Below, one piece after another: positions 36,001-48,851 of a stretch of DNA of 64,000 bases (within the stretch, counting starts at the first letter, position 1; each line of letters begins with the position of its first letter). Source of the DNA: Stercorarius parasiticus (taxonomy: Eukaryota > Chordata > Aves > Charadriiformes > Stercorariidae); contig VWZL01000445.1 in assembly GCA_013396915.1 (NCBI GenBank), forward strand, positions 504,191 through 568,190, written 5' to 3'. Under the pieces are notes generated by a model. It was not told where the DNA came from and did not search any database. It worked only from the letters and a program-made list of their open reading frames with translations. The translations under genes were made by a program, and so were the position numbers.

Positions 36001-38802
36001 GTATGGCCTCCCCATCGCAGTGCATCCCATGGAAAGGGAAAACTTCCTCCAGCCAATTCATGTCCTGCCACACAGGGTATGACGACTATTATTGCTATTT
36101 TTTACCTGGATAATGTATCTGTAGATATTATGCTAATTAATACTATTAGTTTCACAGTTATTAATCCTCTTCCATACCACCGCGTGACAAAAAATCTCAT
36201 GGGTTCACATGGCAGTACTTGCATGGACTCCAAGGCACTGCCTGCAGCTGTAGCCGTGTCCCTGCACGGTGGCACACAAAGCCCTACCTCAGATCGCCCA
36301 TCATCAGTGCCACACGCCAAACAGCACATCACTGCCAGAGCCACAACACCACCAGAACGGTGCTCTGGGGTTCCTGTTGTTCTTACCCTAATTTTGGCCT
36401 GACTTCTTCAGATAGCAATGTGCCCAATACCAAAAGGGACCTGTGAGCAGAGGAACAAAGAACCTCCAAGCCTTTATGGACTCCAACTTGCTATATGTCT
36501 GCTGGAGTCCATAGGCAGGAGTCAAAAGAATGAAGCTGGCTTTAATTCACAGCTAAATTATTTCTGCGCAAAACTGTTCACAAGCAACTCTTACTTCAGA
36601 ACAAAAGTCATCTACCTCCTTTTAATTAAAATGAGCGTGGTTTTGGGGCCTAGTTCTTTGCATATAGAGTCCACAGGGTGACTTGCTTGCATTAGAACAG
36701 CAACAAGGCTGAATTAAAATCAATTTAGTTATTTTGGCTTAAGTTTGAGACAGTGAATGCCCGAGAAGCCTGTAAAAAATTATATAGTTTCCACACACTG
36801 CACAGAATTCCTCTCTGAAAGGCTTAAAGAGCAGCCTGGCCAGGGCATAGATGTACTATAGATACAAGGCTTGGCCACAGGCAAGATAAACGACTTCCTT
36901 GCCTTGCCAGCAGACAAATGACATTTTACAAGAAGCAGCTTGGTGTCCTTTGAGCCAGGGGTCCTTATTCTGTATGTGATTTTGCCACCAGCCACGGTTA
37001 TTGATTGTGCTGCTCTTGGGTACCCAACCCGTTGCAATGAACATGGCAAACTCCAGGTCACTCCTGAAGATGTCCCGAAACACCTCCAGCACGCGGCATC
37101 AGCCTGCAGGCCAAGTATGCAGCTAAGCCTGTTTCACCTGATGTCTCAAGGACAGAAAACGACTGACTGGAGAGGAGCTGGTTTGCACTGAACAGTTTTA
37201 AGACGATGTTGTCTGCCTGACAGGGCCTGCTTTTTCTTCATGTTTCATCGTTGTTTCTGAAATGAGCGTCTCTTCCTGCTCCTTCCCAGCCGGATGACAC
37301 AATCGGTTCATTATCTCAGCAGCAAGGTCAGTTCAAAGAAAACACAAAGCTCTTCCAGCCGTTCCAGTCTGTTTCACCGCTCACACACATTCTGCTCAGC
37401 ATGTGGGAGCAAAGCAGTGAATAGGGGAAGTCTCAGCTCCAGGGAAGACGAGTTTTGCCACAGACTTAGCAGGAGCAAAATTACTCTCCATGCTCTCCCT
37501 TGGCCAACTGCACACCCTCTGGACCTCGGCCCACTTCTGGTCCTCAAGCTGACCGAACCGTGTCTCTCAGGTGATGCTCCTGTCCCATGTTTGGGTTCCG
37601 AGTACACTGGTGTTATACCCACAGGTATTAAGGTCAGCCCAGACCTTGTATGTCTTTCCTTGTTTTGCATCTGTCATGCTGCTGTTGTAATTAATCTTAA
37701 TTAGTCACCACCACTAATACAGCTTGTGACATTCAACCATCAACAACACACTCCCAAATCTCACGCGGGCTTTTTAATCCAACCTGGCTATCCACCCACA
37801 CTGCAAGTCTCAAAAACTGAATCCTTCAACACTAATGCAGAAATAAACCTGTTAAGAGAAGATTTATGGGAGAAATTTCAAATAATATCATTCATGCTGT
37901 GTTGTTTAGGCCTATTTTTCAAAATGATGGAATAAAATGATTGTTTAGGAATAAACCTAGTGCAGTGTTATTTCCGTACCAGTACCAGACACAACTAAAG
38001 AAAGCAAATATATCGTCTCAATTCTCCAACACAAGACAGACTTTATATTGCTTTGTTGATCCTAAACCACAAATAAAATAAAAAACCCCAATTGCTACAG
38101 GGCAAGAGACAGAAGCAACACAAAGACTTTTACTGCCCTACTATGAAAACCTGCTTGAAGAACAATGTCCTGAATTACAGTGTACGATTTCACCCGGGGG
38201 CACGGAGCCAGCTCCGCAACCAAAGTGCTCCTTGGAGCAGGGAGATGGAGCCGAGCACACATGACTAAAAGTTTTATGCATTCCTCAGCAGAAGGTCATG
38301 TTCAGCCACCATCCAGAGGCCACCAGGCTCACAAACTGGCACTGCCAACTTAGAGCACAACTCCTCAGCCGTGAGCGCCTGGCAGGAATCACCAACCAAG
38401 GGAAAATGGAAAGGGGCCTAAAGGCAACCCAGTGTAGAAGGCCCATCAGGTGAGAGCATTACAGACACCAGGGATCGCACTGGATCATGCCCAAAACATC
38501 TCCATTTATGCTTAAGTGAAACTGTTACATAGCATGATCCGCTGCCTGATGCGGCTGCAGAAGCCATTCATGGTAGGAGCGCTGGGAAATCCTCCTCTGC
38601 TGCTGTCAAAACCAGTGAAGAGTGAAACGTTCTTAACGAACGCAAGAGGAACAAACGGGCTGTACCGCAGGATGGCAGGAGGGGAAGAGAACCTCCTCAA
38701 GCCACTGAAACATTAAACAGACATTTTGTTCTAACAAATGACATTGGCGACGTTCCCCTCGCTGCACGGGCTAGACATGGGTAGGATCAGCTCATTACTC
38801 AC
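33096..38802 (-). other. SRGAP3: Intron 4
   Basis: 5.7 kb. I could not identify a transposable element, RNA gene or extra exon. Open frames up to 136 codons (for example 37294-37704 on the plus strand) lack recognisable domains. The segment 36080-36170 is AT-rich. Confidence 0.75.
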
Positions 38803-38865
38803 CGTGTAAAGCTCATTGGTGACTTTCAGGAGTTCTTCATGCATCTGTAAACCAATCTCCTTACT
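38803..38865 (-). CDS. SRGAP3: SRGAP3 coding exon 4: F-BAR helix segment
   Basis: 63 nt, residues 142-162, SKEIGLQMHEELLKVTNELYT. A short helical piece of the F-BAR domain. The acceptor is TTCCAG|AG and the donor ACG|GTGAGT is strong. It enters and leaves in phase 0, so loss of the exon would keep the frame but remove 21 residues from a long rigid helix and probably break the fold. It is isolated between introns of 5.7 kb (intron 4) and 9.8 kb (intron 3). Its sequence matches SRGAP3 rather than SRGAP1, whose equivalent helix differs at many positions. Confidence 0.97.
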
Positions 38866-41800
38866 CTGGAAGACAAAAAGAAGAGTTGAGACTCCATTAC
38901 GCTCACAACACGCATTTCTGAAAGAAAAATACATTTTGGAGGGAAGAGTGAAGAAACTGTATGACTTCCAAATACTCCATGCATATGCACCTTCATCCTT
39001 TCTCCAAGCCGCGTTCCCAGGAGCGGTCTGCACCGGCTGAGGACAGCTCTGTGACAGCACTGCCCTCCCAGAAGCACGTCCCCAGCCGTGCCCAGCAGCA
39101 GAAGCACGCTGCCCTCAGGGCCCTGCGCAGGTCGAGCACCGGCAGCAGCACACAGAGGCTCAGCCCTCACTCCGAACACTCCCGGCACACCATGGCTCCG
39201 GAGGACCTCATGCCAGCCAAAGGGCATCAAACTCTAGACATAGACAGGAGGTGTGGAAAGGGGGGAGGTATCTCTACAAATACCCAGTTCAAACTCAGGA
39301 AGAAATGAGGTGATGGGTTTTTCCCCGACTAGCTGAACAAAGGTACGCAGAAGGTCTCCGATGCTGCCAAGTACTGGTATGGACACTGTGGAACCAGCAG
39401 AAGGAATAGTCTGCGGACGCTGGCAAGCATGGTAGGACAGGGAAGCAGTGAGTTGTTGTTCTCCTCTCTCCTTAAACCAAGTGACCAACCCGATCCCGAT
39501 GGGTATCCAGAAGTACCTGTCCCCAAACCTTCCACCCCTGTGCCCCAGTGGATCCCAGTAATCCCCAGCAAAGGCTTTCACAGCCATCCCACAGAGAACA
39601 AAGCCACAGCAACCTATTTATGCTGCCGCTATCTAGCTGCATTTTTCACATCGCTCTCATGCCTCCAGGGTTTGTCCTTCTCCTCTCAGCTGACAATGGC
39701 GTGGGTGGACCTTGGCAGCACAACTGGCTTCTCGTAACGCCCGTCTTAAATATCTTCTGCCCCCTCGGAGATCTGCCCTCTCCTGGCTCCCCTGCCAAAA
39801 ACAAGACTTGCTGCTCTGCTCTGCAGTGGAGTTAAAGCCATATGCATTTTAATTCTACATATTATTTTTAAAAATGAAACAGCCCTGCAGCGTAAGAAAT
39901 GCCCCAGGGCCCCTATTGACACCACTTCAGAAATCCTGTCTAATATCCTTCCTGTTCCAGGAGCTGAAAAGACATCAGCAGCAGGGCTGCCAATCCACAT
40001 CTGGGCTCTGTTTTTTCCATTTCTACATTAAACCCAAAATACAGATGGCCTCCTCTTCCAATCTGCCTGCGACAGTGAAATTTAAAAAGTAAACTAGCAT
40101 TTTGATTTCCTTAAATTTTCTACAAATCCTTAACAAAATAAAATGCGTGATTATAAACATGAACACATACAGTACAGCAAATCCTCATCCTGTTTCAGAA
40201 TTGCTGCATTTTCGTTTAGGTTTGATGTTTGTCCATGGATCACCCAACCCGGGTTTCAGAGACTATGATGAGGAACATCGCACAGATTATTTATCCTGCA
40301 AACACACAGGGATGAATCTAGAATCGCAGACAATATTGCTTTGCACTTCCACTGCCTGTATTCATCTCCAGCCCACATTCAACTCGCTGTGTGGATCTAA
40401 CACATAACACCCTCCCCATTCTGGGGACTTCTATTGCGTGAAGACTGTCAGAGCGCACGAGAGCTGGGCCTGCTCCTGCCAGAGGTGTTCCACAGCTTGA
40501 CTTTGCCCATTCTTCAACAAGACCTGCGTTACTGGGTGCGGGTAAGCGGCTGTTGCATTCTCCACACTCAACTGGCTGCATGTTGGTGCTAAACCAACTC
40601 CCCTGTAAAATTACACAATAAACATTTTGCGGGTACACGAATTGCTTAGATTTGCATGCTCCAGTCATACGGTATCACCCGTCAATCCATCTGGATTTGA
40701 CAGATTTATTAAAGACCCCTGCCGCTGGACTTGCCATTTCCAATCAACTTTGATACCTCAGAACACAGATTACCAGGGCTTCTTACCCCGAGTACTTCAG
40801 GTTTTAGGTTCCCCTTGACCATGACCCACCCTCCCTGTTTTGTCTTCAGTAGTTCATTTTCATTATTCTGACCTGAGTGAACCAAAGCCTCTCTCAAAAA
40901 GGACATTATATTGCGAAATAGCTACACCACAGTTATATAATAAAGTTTCCAGTTTCACAACCACAACAGCCAAAGTTCAGCAAGCTTAGAAGAAAGCTCA
41001 TTGCGAGTGTAAAAACTCGTGGCATCTTCCTCCCTCCACCCCCCTGTCTGCTGAAATCCTATTATTAGTTTGTATTTTCCCTTTTCTTGCCAAGCAGGAT
41101 GAAGCAGCTCCAGTCGCCTACCTCTTCCAGCATGAACATGGCATTTCACAGGAAAGGCCACAACTCGGGGAGCTGCTGAACATCTACGCCTGGCTGTAGA
41201 TCGAGTCAACTCCTACTCAGAAACCCAGCGGATGCTACTGCAGATGTGCACGCACTGCCTTCCCACCTCCCTTCTAATTACACCCACATCTCTCTACAAT
41301 CTTCTTGGCTAGGAAACGTTTATTATAGCTTGAAGATGTGTTTAAACTAAGTATAGACACCCCCTTCTCCTTCCAAAAAAACCCCAAACCAAAACCCAAG
41401 CACTTTCTTTCGGATTTCTACAAATAACTCCACACATTTTGTGCACACAGTCATGGAAAACAACAACCCGTCAGCTTCTTGGCTGGGTGGCTAACGAAGC
41501 CCACGACACAGAGAGGTCTTCTAATTAAAGCTAACTGGACAACCTACATATTGAAACGTTTAACCTTAGATTAATAAAAGTTAGAATTGAATGTGAAGAG
41601 TGAAGCAAGGAATCTAAAGAGTAAAAGCACTTGGTGTTCAGTGAATATCCAGTAATTACAGTTTATCTGTGAATTAGCGTCATCCCATCTTCACAAGTGC
41701 AACTGATACACGCTGCTCCCATTCTTACGCGCGCATGGTGCCAGGAAGATGCCAATTACCAGAAGGTGCTAAGTACCCCCAGCCATCTGGAAACCTCAAG

Positions 41801-44800
41801 TCCCTCTCCCCTCTCCGCAGCCCCTACCTGCTCTCAGAAATCTCACTGTGGCTTGCTAATAAGCAACAGAGCTATTAAAAACGTCCATCCCGCCCAGACA
41901 CATCCAAAACAGGAGTTAAGTCAGGGTCTGCAAATGGGGGTCTTGGGCCCGGAGGAGCCCGCACGAGCTGAGAGCCGCACGTCCCCCTCCAGCTGACCCC
42001 GCATCGCAAGTCACAGCCCGGGCGCTAACCCCAGCCTGTCCCCAAGCAACAGGGGGGAGGACGGCCTCCTGGTGGGAGCGATGGCCCAAAGTCAGCGGCA
42101 GCTCTTGCCTCTGCACCAGATTTCCTGTGTGGTGCAGGGGAACTCCACAAAGCTGTAATTTTCCAACCTAATTTTAGACTCCTAAATAGAGCAACAAAAA
42201 ACAGCTCAGTTGTCCGCAGTATGTGGTTCCCACGAGTCCCACTGACATAGGGGGACCACAGGTGGGTACTACATTTAAAGACCCATTTGCTTATAGACAT
42301 GATACACCAAACGCTCCGGATCTTGTTGCTGGAGACCAAAGTGGTCTCTGGCATCGTCAGAAGTCTCCTGGCATCCAAGAGGACAGTGGCCAACCTCGTG
42401 ATGCTGGAGCCTCCTCCAAACACAGGCCGGCGTGAGGCTGAGGACTCGCCTCTCTTCTGAGTTTGCTGCCTCCCTCCCCTTTTCATAACAGAGAAGTTAC
42501 ATTTGTGTGTTTATGAGAGGCAATGCCAAAATGTCATTCCAATTCCCTGGTACCATCCACAAAAACCAAACTCCAATTTAGCTGCTTGCTTTATGCCTTC
42601 CATTCCTACTAAAAAACACAGTTGCTTGCTGGGATAGCAATGGCTTCAATTTAGCAGGTTTATTAAAATTCCTGCTGCTGCAGACAAAGTAAGGGGAAGA
42701 AGCAACATGGACTATTGGTAACAAAGAATGCTTATTTTAAAGACAAAGAAAAGAACTCCCTTCCAGACAGACACCACTTCTTCATTAAATCTCCATCCAG
42801 GGCACTGCAGTATGGGGCATAATTAAATTCACTGTCACGGAACGTAATTAAATATCACACTGGGGAATAACACAGCGCAGTTATTTCGGACATAGCAATG
42901 CTCTGTCTCAAACATATAATTTCCTGTATTCCATACTTGGAAGCAGCAGCAAATGTCTTTCCTTCTGCCACAGCAGGAGGTATAAAGGGGAGAAACACCT
43001 GCCTGGCCGAGGGGGCCGGCGGGGCGTCCCTCGACCAGGGTTTGCCTCTGCCAGGGGATATGCAGTGTGATTTCACAGTGATGGAGACTCACTCCAACAA
43101 CAGATCAGGTCGGATCTCCGCAGTGCTGTATCTCAGCATCTCCATTTATTGTCTGCCTATTAGCAACATTAACACACTTGCCCCGATAATCTCCTGCACC
43201 AGGAACATGACTCGCACTGGAAGCTCCAAGGAAATTTGCCCAATTGAGTTTTCTTCCTCCACTTCCCTCACAGGCAGGGCTGGCCTGTCTGCTGGGGCAG
43301 GCGGGGAGGCTGGTTCTTCATTTCAGTGGCACAGGCTCAGCTGCGGGCCGGGGATGCTCAGACAGAGGACACTGGTTCCCAGTGCTCCCTGCGGAGCTCC
43401 CCGACCTACCTGCAGGTCCCTGCCACAGCACCCCTTCGCAGGAGCTCCTGCGCAGCGTTGCAGTACCCGCTGATAGAACACCATTCCTCAACGTCAGCGA
43501 TAAGTGCTCCGTCTCCGGGCCCTACATTTCCCAGGAAAGCTTCTGCTGGGAGAGAGGAGACAATACCACTGAGGCCACATGCTTCCTGTGTTTTGCATCT
43601 GCAGCCCAAGCTCACCTTACTGCATCTACCTCCATGTCAGTGCAGAGGGCTGCAGTGAGCATGGGAAATCCCTCAAACCACAGGCCACCTTCAGACCAAT
43701 CCTGGTGGCAGCTGAGCTGAAGAATGAGGAAGCGCTGGAGAAGCAAACCCAATTCCCACTCTTGATTTCCTGCAGCTCTGTACACCCCACCCAAACCACC
43801 TGCCTTTCAAGCCATGTGTGTCACCCAGGGAGATTGCAAGGAGGAGCTGAGCCGCCACCAAAATGAAGCCACCCAGAGCCGCTCCGAACCGCATTCAGCC
43901 CCAGGGCTCTTCAAAGCAGTTTCAGCACAGAAAGACTCCTCTGGGCTGCCGCTCCCAGCACTTGTGGATGCTCTTCTGATGGAAAACAACTGCAAGACCC
44001 AGCATGCCAAGGTAAACAAAACGAGAGTAAGAGTGAACATTTCCATGGCCTTCGCTGGCCCCAGTCTGGCATCTGCCACGTCCCACCTGCAGCCGAGCTC
44101 CCCATGCGTGCTACAAAGACCGGGGACAGCTGAAACTCACTCCATGACAGGGCAGGCATCAGCAAAGACCAGAGGGACAGAAAACCAACCCAAATACACG
44201 GCAGAAGCCTGAAGGTGAAGAAGATGCACCCCATCTTTCATGTCTTGTACTAAGAGATTCAAAGTAGGAGACACAAGGATTTTTTTGGCCCATTTTTAAC
44301 CATGTTGACCATGCACCCCAAAGGCATCTGCAACTATCTAACCAGCGACACTGTGGCACTTCTGTGGCAAACATCAGCATTTCTCTTTCAGCCTGGATAC
44401 ACAGCTCCTGGTCTCCAGGTGACATGGTGTCCAACTCAAAAAATCTCTCTGCAGAAATTTATTACCCTGCTTTGGAGAACGATAGTTTCTGTGCAGCAAG
44501 AAGCCATACCCACTAGAGGACAATTGCCCTTTGTCACAGCAACTATAACCAGACAGTGCAACAAGTAAATGATATCATTACTGGCTCTTTTTATAAAGAT
44601 GCTGAGATACATTTAATATCCCCGTGGGCTCCTCCTTCACTGGCACAGCCATCAGCGGCACAGCCCCCAGCCTCGGCATCACTAATGAAAGACATTAGTC
44701 TTGGGTCTCAAGGCTCCAGCAAACTCCCGCGATGAAAATTGCCATATATATATACTGTGGCTTCAGATCAGAGGGTCACAGAAGCAGGGCCAGGTGTCAG

Positions 44801-46378
44801 GAAAACCCCCAGTCGACACCGCTCTTCCTGCCCTCACATCATCCACGCCGACGGGACACAGTTGGAGCCCTCGATTGTAGCAATATGTTAAATGCTGAAT
44901 TCTGAAGCATTGTCAGAAGAAAGATACACAGTTAGTTTTACCGCTGGGAAAAAAATACAAGGGGGGTAGGTGGTGGGGTTGGGCTTCAGCGTGCAGGGGT
45001 TCAGCTGAAGAGCATGAGTTCAGAGGGTGAGACAAGCCATACCCTCACTGAACAAGATCACCAAAGTCAGGAATTCCTATATTCCACATTTGGGAAGGGC
45101 AGAAAAGGAACGGGAAGAAAGAAAACAAATGACTGGATGGGAACAACCGCCCATTTTTTAACAGAAGAACTATATCAAAGCCTAAGTCCAGATTCGACTC
45201 CCATTTTGTAAATGGTTCCTGCCTTACAAATATCAGTTACAAGCATCACTCCACTCTGCCTCGAGACCACCTTTGGATGAATTCCACTTACACCTCCCGT
45301 AGCCCTGCTGCCGAGGCCGGTGCAAGGTGTCACTGACCTCAGATCCGGAGCTGGCTCAGTTAAATGTCTCCAACCCAAACACTGAAACCTCAGTCCCCAC
45401 CAGCTTCCCCTCTCTCCTGGCTGTGGGGAAGCCAAAGGGCTCTCTGGTTGGCCACGGGAGAGGCGCTCCAGAGCGACGCATGGCCCCCGTCCAGGGACGC
45501 GTGCTGCCGGTCAGCGGGAGGGCAGGACACTTTGCTGGAGAGGGACAAAACGCAGGGCCCCAGTTTACTGACGAAGGGCTCCCACTGCTGCCAAGCGCAT
45601 CCAGGGAAGCCGAGGGGAGAAGCAGCTCAGCACCCGGCACCTTCCTGGCAGATCACCACCGCACTGATCAATTCCTTCTCAATTATGCGCATCCTTGTAC
45701 CCCAGATATTACATCTCTGCTTCTTTGCTGAGATTGTTTACATTTACATAATGAAAGCACAAAACACAAAACCTTCCAGTTCCTCCGTGTACTTGCAAGC
45801 ATGTCACAACCCATTAATAAATTCTAGATGGGAGGAATTAAAAGTGACATCTCTGGAAAAAAATGTTACCCTAATTTACCATCAAAGAGCAATCTACAAC
45901 AAAACCAAACAGCTGAACCACAACTGCGGAAGCCTTTAACCCTTCTGGAGCCGGTTTACTCGCCCAGCAGTCCTGTAGAGTACAGTCTCCCCAGGAGGGA
46001 GGCACTCCTTCAGGCACTGAACTCATCATACTTTGAACTAGACCGGATAAAACAGTGGAAGATACCTCCTCTGAGCAATCTCGTACCAGCTGCAAGGTCG
46101 GACTGGATGTCTCAAAAAGCCTTTTACCAGGATGCTCTTATTCCCACAAGTGCCTCAGGCATCTCAACAAACACTGCTACGAAGTGGGACTCGCAGCCCC
46201 AGATCTCCTTTTGGGCACAGTGTGCCATAGGTTAAGAAAAATAAATCACCTGAATATCCCAAAAAGTGTCAGCCTCCCTGTCCACATTAAGGGCAAATAA
46301 CAACACAAAATAAGCCTTTTCCATGATTTAGCTGAGCATTATTTCCAGAGACACATTAGTCCTGCTACAATTTAAATG

Positions 46379-46427
46379 TCCAGCTACCCCTGTTGAAAAG
46401 AAGTGACAAAAATGAAGAAAAAGATAA
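46379..46427. repeat. 49-bp direct repeat, copy 1
   Basis: Begins TCCAGCTACCCCTGTTGAAA and ends AAAAAGATAA. The same sequence, with one mismatch near the middle, is at 47184-47232. Flanks do not match. On the SRGAP3 strand it reads as a long pyrimidine tract followed by TTTTCAACAG|GGG, the form of a 3' splice site. Confidence 0.85.
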
Positions 46428-47183
46428 AGTGCAAGTGAAATCATAGATCCCCACAACCCTATTGTAAAGCCTCCCCTGGATTAAAAGCAGGTGCTGGCTT
46501 TGGCAGGCTGCAGATGGACTCAGCGCTGCCTCATGTCTCCTGGCAGCCGACGGTGGAGGGAGAAACAATGACCAACAATTTCTACAGAATCTAAGTGCTG
46601 TGCCTTCAAAGTTGAAATTTAAATTCATAGAAGAGGAGAGAGGGAGTAACAGAGGAAAAGCAAACACAAAGAAATAATTCTGCTGAATAGATTAAATACT
46701 TTATCATCTTGTCCTGGCTGACGATTGACCTGTTACAAGAAAAAGCTTCAAACACTGTATTTATGGCCTTGTTTGAATGTTGACTGGATTTGCCCTATGG
46801 TTCAAAATGAGATATACCGTTCACAGACCTAGGATAGTCTTAATATACATCTCAAAAACACGTTCAGAGTGAAATGCAAATGGGAGGGAGATTCTGAGAC
46901 CAACTTAGAACTGAAATAACTGAAGTATCCCAAATCTGTCCGATTTCTGGAAGCTAGAAGAACAGGAAAAAGAATGATGTCCTGTATTGGATCAGCAAAT
47001 CCAAACCTGACCTTGCGGCTTAATTTCTAGGTCAGATCTATAAACTAGAGGAAACTGGCCATAAAAATATCACATTAAATTTACTCTCCAGCTGGGCTAA
47101 GACACCCACTGATTTGAGAGCCCTTCTCCTGTTCGGAGAGGCAGGCATCCCAATGGGCTGACGCTGCTTGCTAACTGCACTTC

Positions 47184-47232
47184 TCCAGCTACCCCTGTTG
47201 AAAAGAAGTGACAAAAAGGAAGAAAAAGATAA
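47184..47232. repeat. 49-bp direct repeat, copy 2
   Basis: Second copy of the sequence at 46379-46427, 805 bp away and in the same orientation, with one mismatch (G for T in the GAAGAAAAAGATAA part). The boundaries are sharp. No repeat family was recognised. Confidence 0.85.
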
Positions 47233-47559
47233 GATCCATAGAGCCAGGCGACAGGTCCCCCTAGCCCAGCTCAGCATCCCTGAGGGCAGCCATTCACAAA
47301 CATCCATGAGAGAAGCAGGGGAAGAGGGCCAGTGGTGCCACCGAGCGCAGTCACAATGTGACGAGCTGCAGGGCTGCTATTCCCCAGCCTGAAGCTCTTC
47401 TGGGCTCTTTCTGCCCAGTGCCTGCTGCCCGCCCGTGACTTACGTTAGCAGGCACGACGAGGTCCTCAGTCCTACTCCCTTCCTACAAACCGCTGTGACT
47501 CGTCACGCTCTTACCACATTACACACTCCCTCCTCATTTGCAACTGAAGAGTCCTGGTC

Positions 47560-48620
47560 CACCTGACTTCGAGACTCCTGCAAGCCTTTGATGCTCATTT
47601 TTCATTTGGTTATCATTAATAATTCTGTATCATCAGCAGACTTTGTCATTTTACTATTCATCCTTTTCTCCAAATAATTTATTAGGAACTCCACTGAAAT
47701 TCTCCTTCCCTTTGTTCCCTGTCTTTCAACCAGTCATTAACACCAGAAAACAACCACTCCTCATTCTTCAACAGCTTCTTTTCTTTAAGAACTTCAGCAA
47801 GGGACTTTTTCCAAAGCCTGTACGACACTAAAGGTACTTTGACAAGTTATTTACATGATCACTGGCTCCTGGAAATACCTCCACTAGATTTCCGAGGCAT
47901 GCCTCTTCTCTTAAGAAAGCCATGCTGACTCCTCTCCTGTATCTGCCTACATGCCTATCGCTCAGCTCTTTACTAAAGCTAAAACAAGTCTGTTTTCGAA
48001 GTCAGAGTGCTGATCTGTTCCCTGAAGCCCTCCAGGAGTCATTAAAAAAAGTCATCATGTTTTCCACATTTCATTTCTCTGGCACTGCTAGTCACTTGAC
48101 AGTTTTATATCTCAGTTTCTTTAAAATTCTTGGATAAATATTATCTGGAAAGACTTATAAGTGATAGTGTCTTGTATAGATTTGCTATGCAACATCTAAT
48201 GACGATTCAGCTGGGTAAGGTTCCTCAGGCTGGTAACACCACCACATCCCCCAAGAAAATCTCTAGTCTCCATGACGAGTACCAAGCTAGAGAAGCCAGT
48301 GGGCCTTTGGCTGTCACCTCGTAGCCTTTTTGCACCTCACCCATCTCTCCCTCTCCACACCCTGCCACAGGTTTGTTCCTTGTGATTTTGGAGAAGTTTT
48401 TTGTTAGTTTTATGTCTTTAGCAAGTTGTCTCTAAGAATTTTATTTTGCTTGCCTTACCGTGGTTTTACATTTTCACTGTCCAAAGGTCAAACTCCTCTC
48501 CAGCTTTCTCATTGAGATGCAACATGTACTTCTTAGCAACTCTTGTTACCTATCTCTGCCTTTCAACAATGTCAGCTTTTTTGTGCCTCTCTAGACTTAT
48601 GTAGAAGTCCACAACAAGTT
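47560..48620 (-). mobile_element. Decayed CR1/L3-like LINE, reverse transcriptase fragment
   Basis: Minus-strand translation shows, in the order expected for a CR1-clade reverse transcriptase: NIYPRILKKL (48113-48142), a broken VPEK/NVEN stretch, LTS (about 47988), QHGF (47916-47927) and ADDTEL with the catalytic Asp-Asp pair (about 47620-47637). The ~96-codon spacing from QHGF to ADD is normal for the family. Several stops lie between motifs, and motif spacing shows at least two frameshifts, so it is a long-dead copy. It is in the same sense as SRGAP3 and far more decayed than the CR1 3' ends in intron 6. Clade (CR1 versus L3 or a relative) cannot be settled by eye; outer limits are approximate. 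Confidence 0.8.
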
Positions 48621-48688
48621 GCTTTTTCAGACTAAAATGCAAGGATGGATCCTCACTGAGCAGAGCTCTCCATCACTGCTTTGGTTAC

Positions 48689-48851
48689 CTTTTTAAAGAG
48701 CCTGATGACATCCTCACTGATCTGCGACAGCCGGACGATGACATTGTTCATGAAGATGTCATTCAGGGTGGCGTGATCTCTGCTCTCTCGCCGGGTCTGC
48801 GTCAGAACCAGGTACCAGCAGTTGACAGGAGAAAGGAGGTGCTGATCTTTC
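48689..48851 (-). CDS. SRGAP3: SRGAP3 coding exon 3: F-BAR helix 2 region
   Basis: 163 nt completing Lys87 and encoding residues 88-141. Recognisable stretches are LLSPVNCWYLVL, TRRESRDHATLNDIF and the end SEDVIRLFKK. It is part of the F-BAR core. The acceptor is CTAG|G with a pyrimidine-rich tract upstream. The donor AAG|GTAACC lacks G at +5 and is weaker than most donors in this gene. It enters in phase 2 and leaves in phase 0, so skipping it would shift the frame. Compared with remembered mammalian SRGAP3, His91 replaces Tyr and Thr104 replaces His. The intron immediately downstream (47560-48620) is filled by an old LINE fossil that ends only about 70 bp from this exon's donor. Confidence 0.97.

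Larger units (their letters stand above)
38866..48688 (-). other. SRGAP3: Intron 3
   Basis: 9.8 kb. The part from 38870 to 46370 shows no recognised element; it has GC-rich patches (39000-39200, 43250-43460, 45470-45650) and AT-rich patches (42500-42900). It also contains the duplicated 49-bp sequence (46379-46427 and 47184-47232) and, next to exon 3, the decayed LINE reverse-transcriptase fragment (47560-48620). Confidence 0.8.

Noticed and set aside
43244..43720. Overlapping frames of 110-191 codons in 42898-43720
   Set aside because: Frames overlap on both strands in a GC-rich patch, with no domain or splice support.
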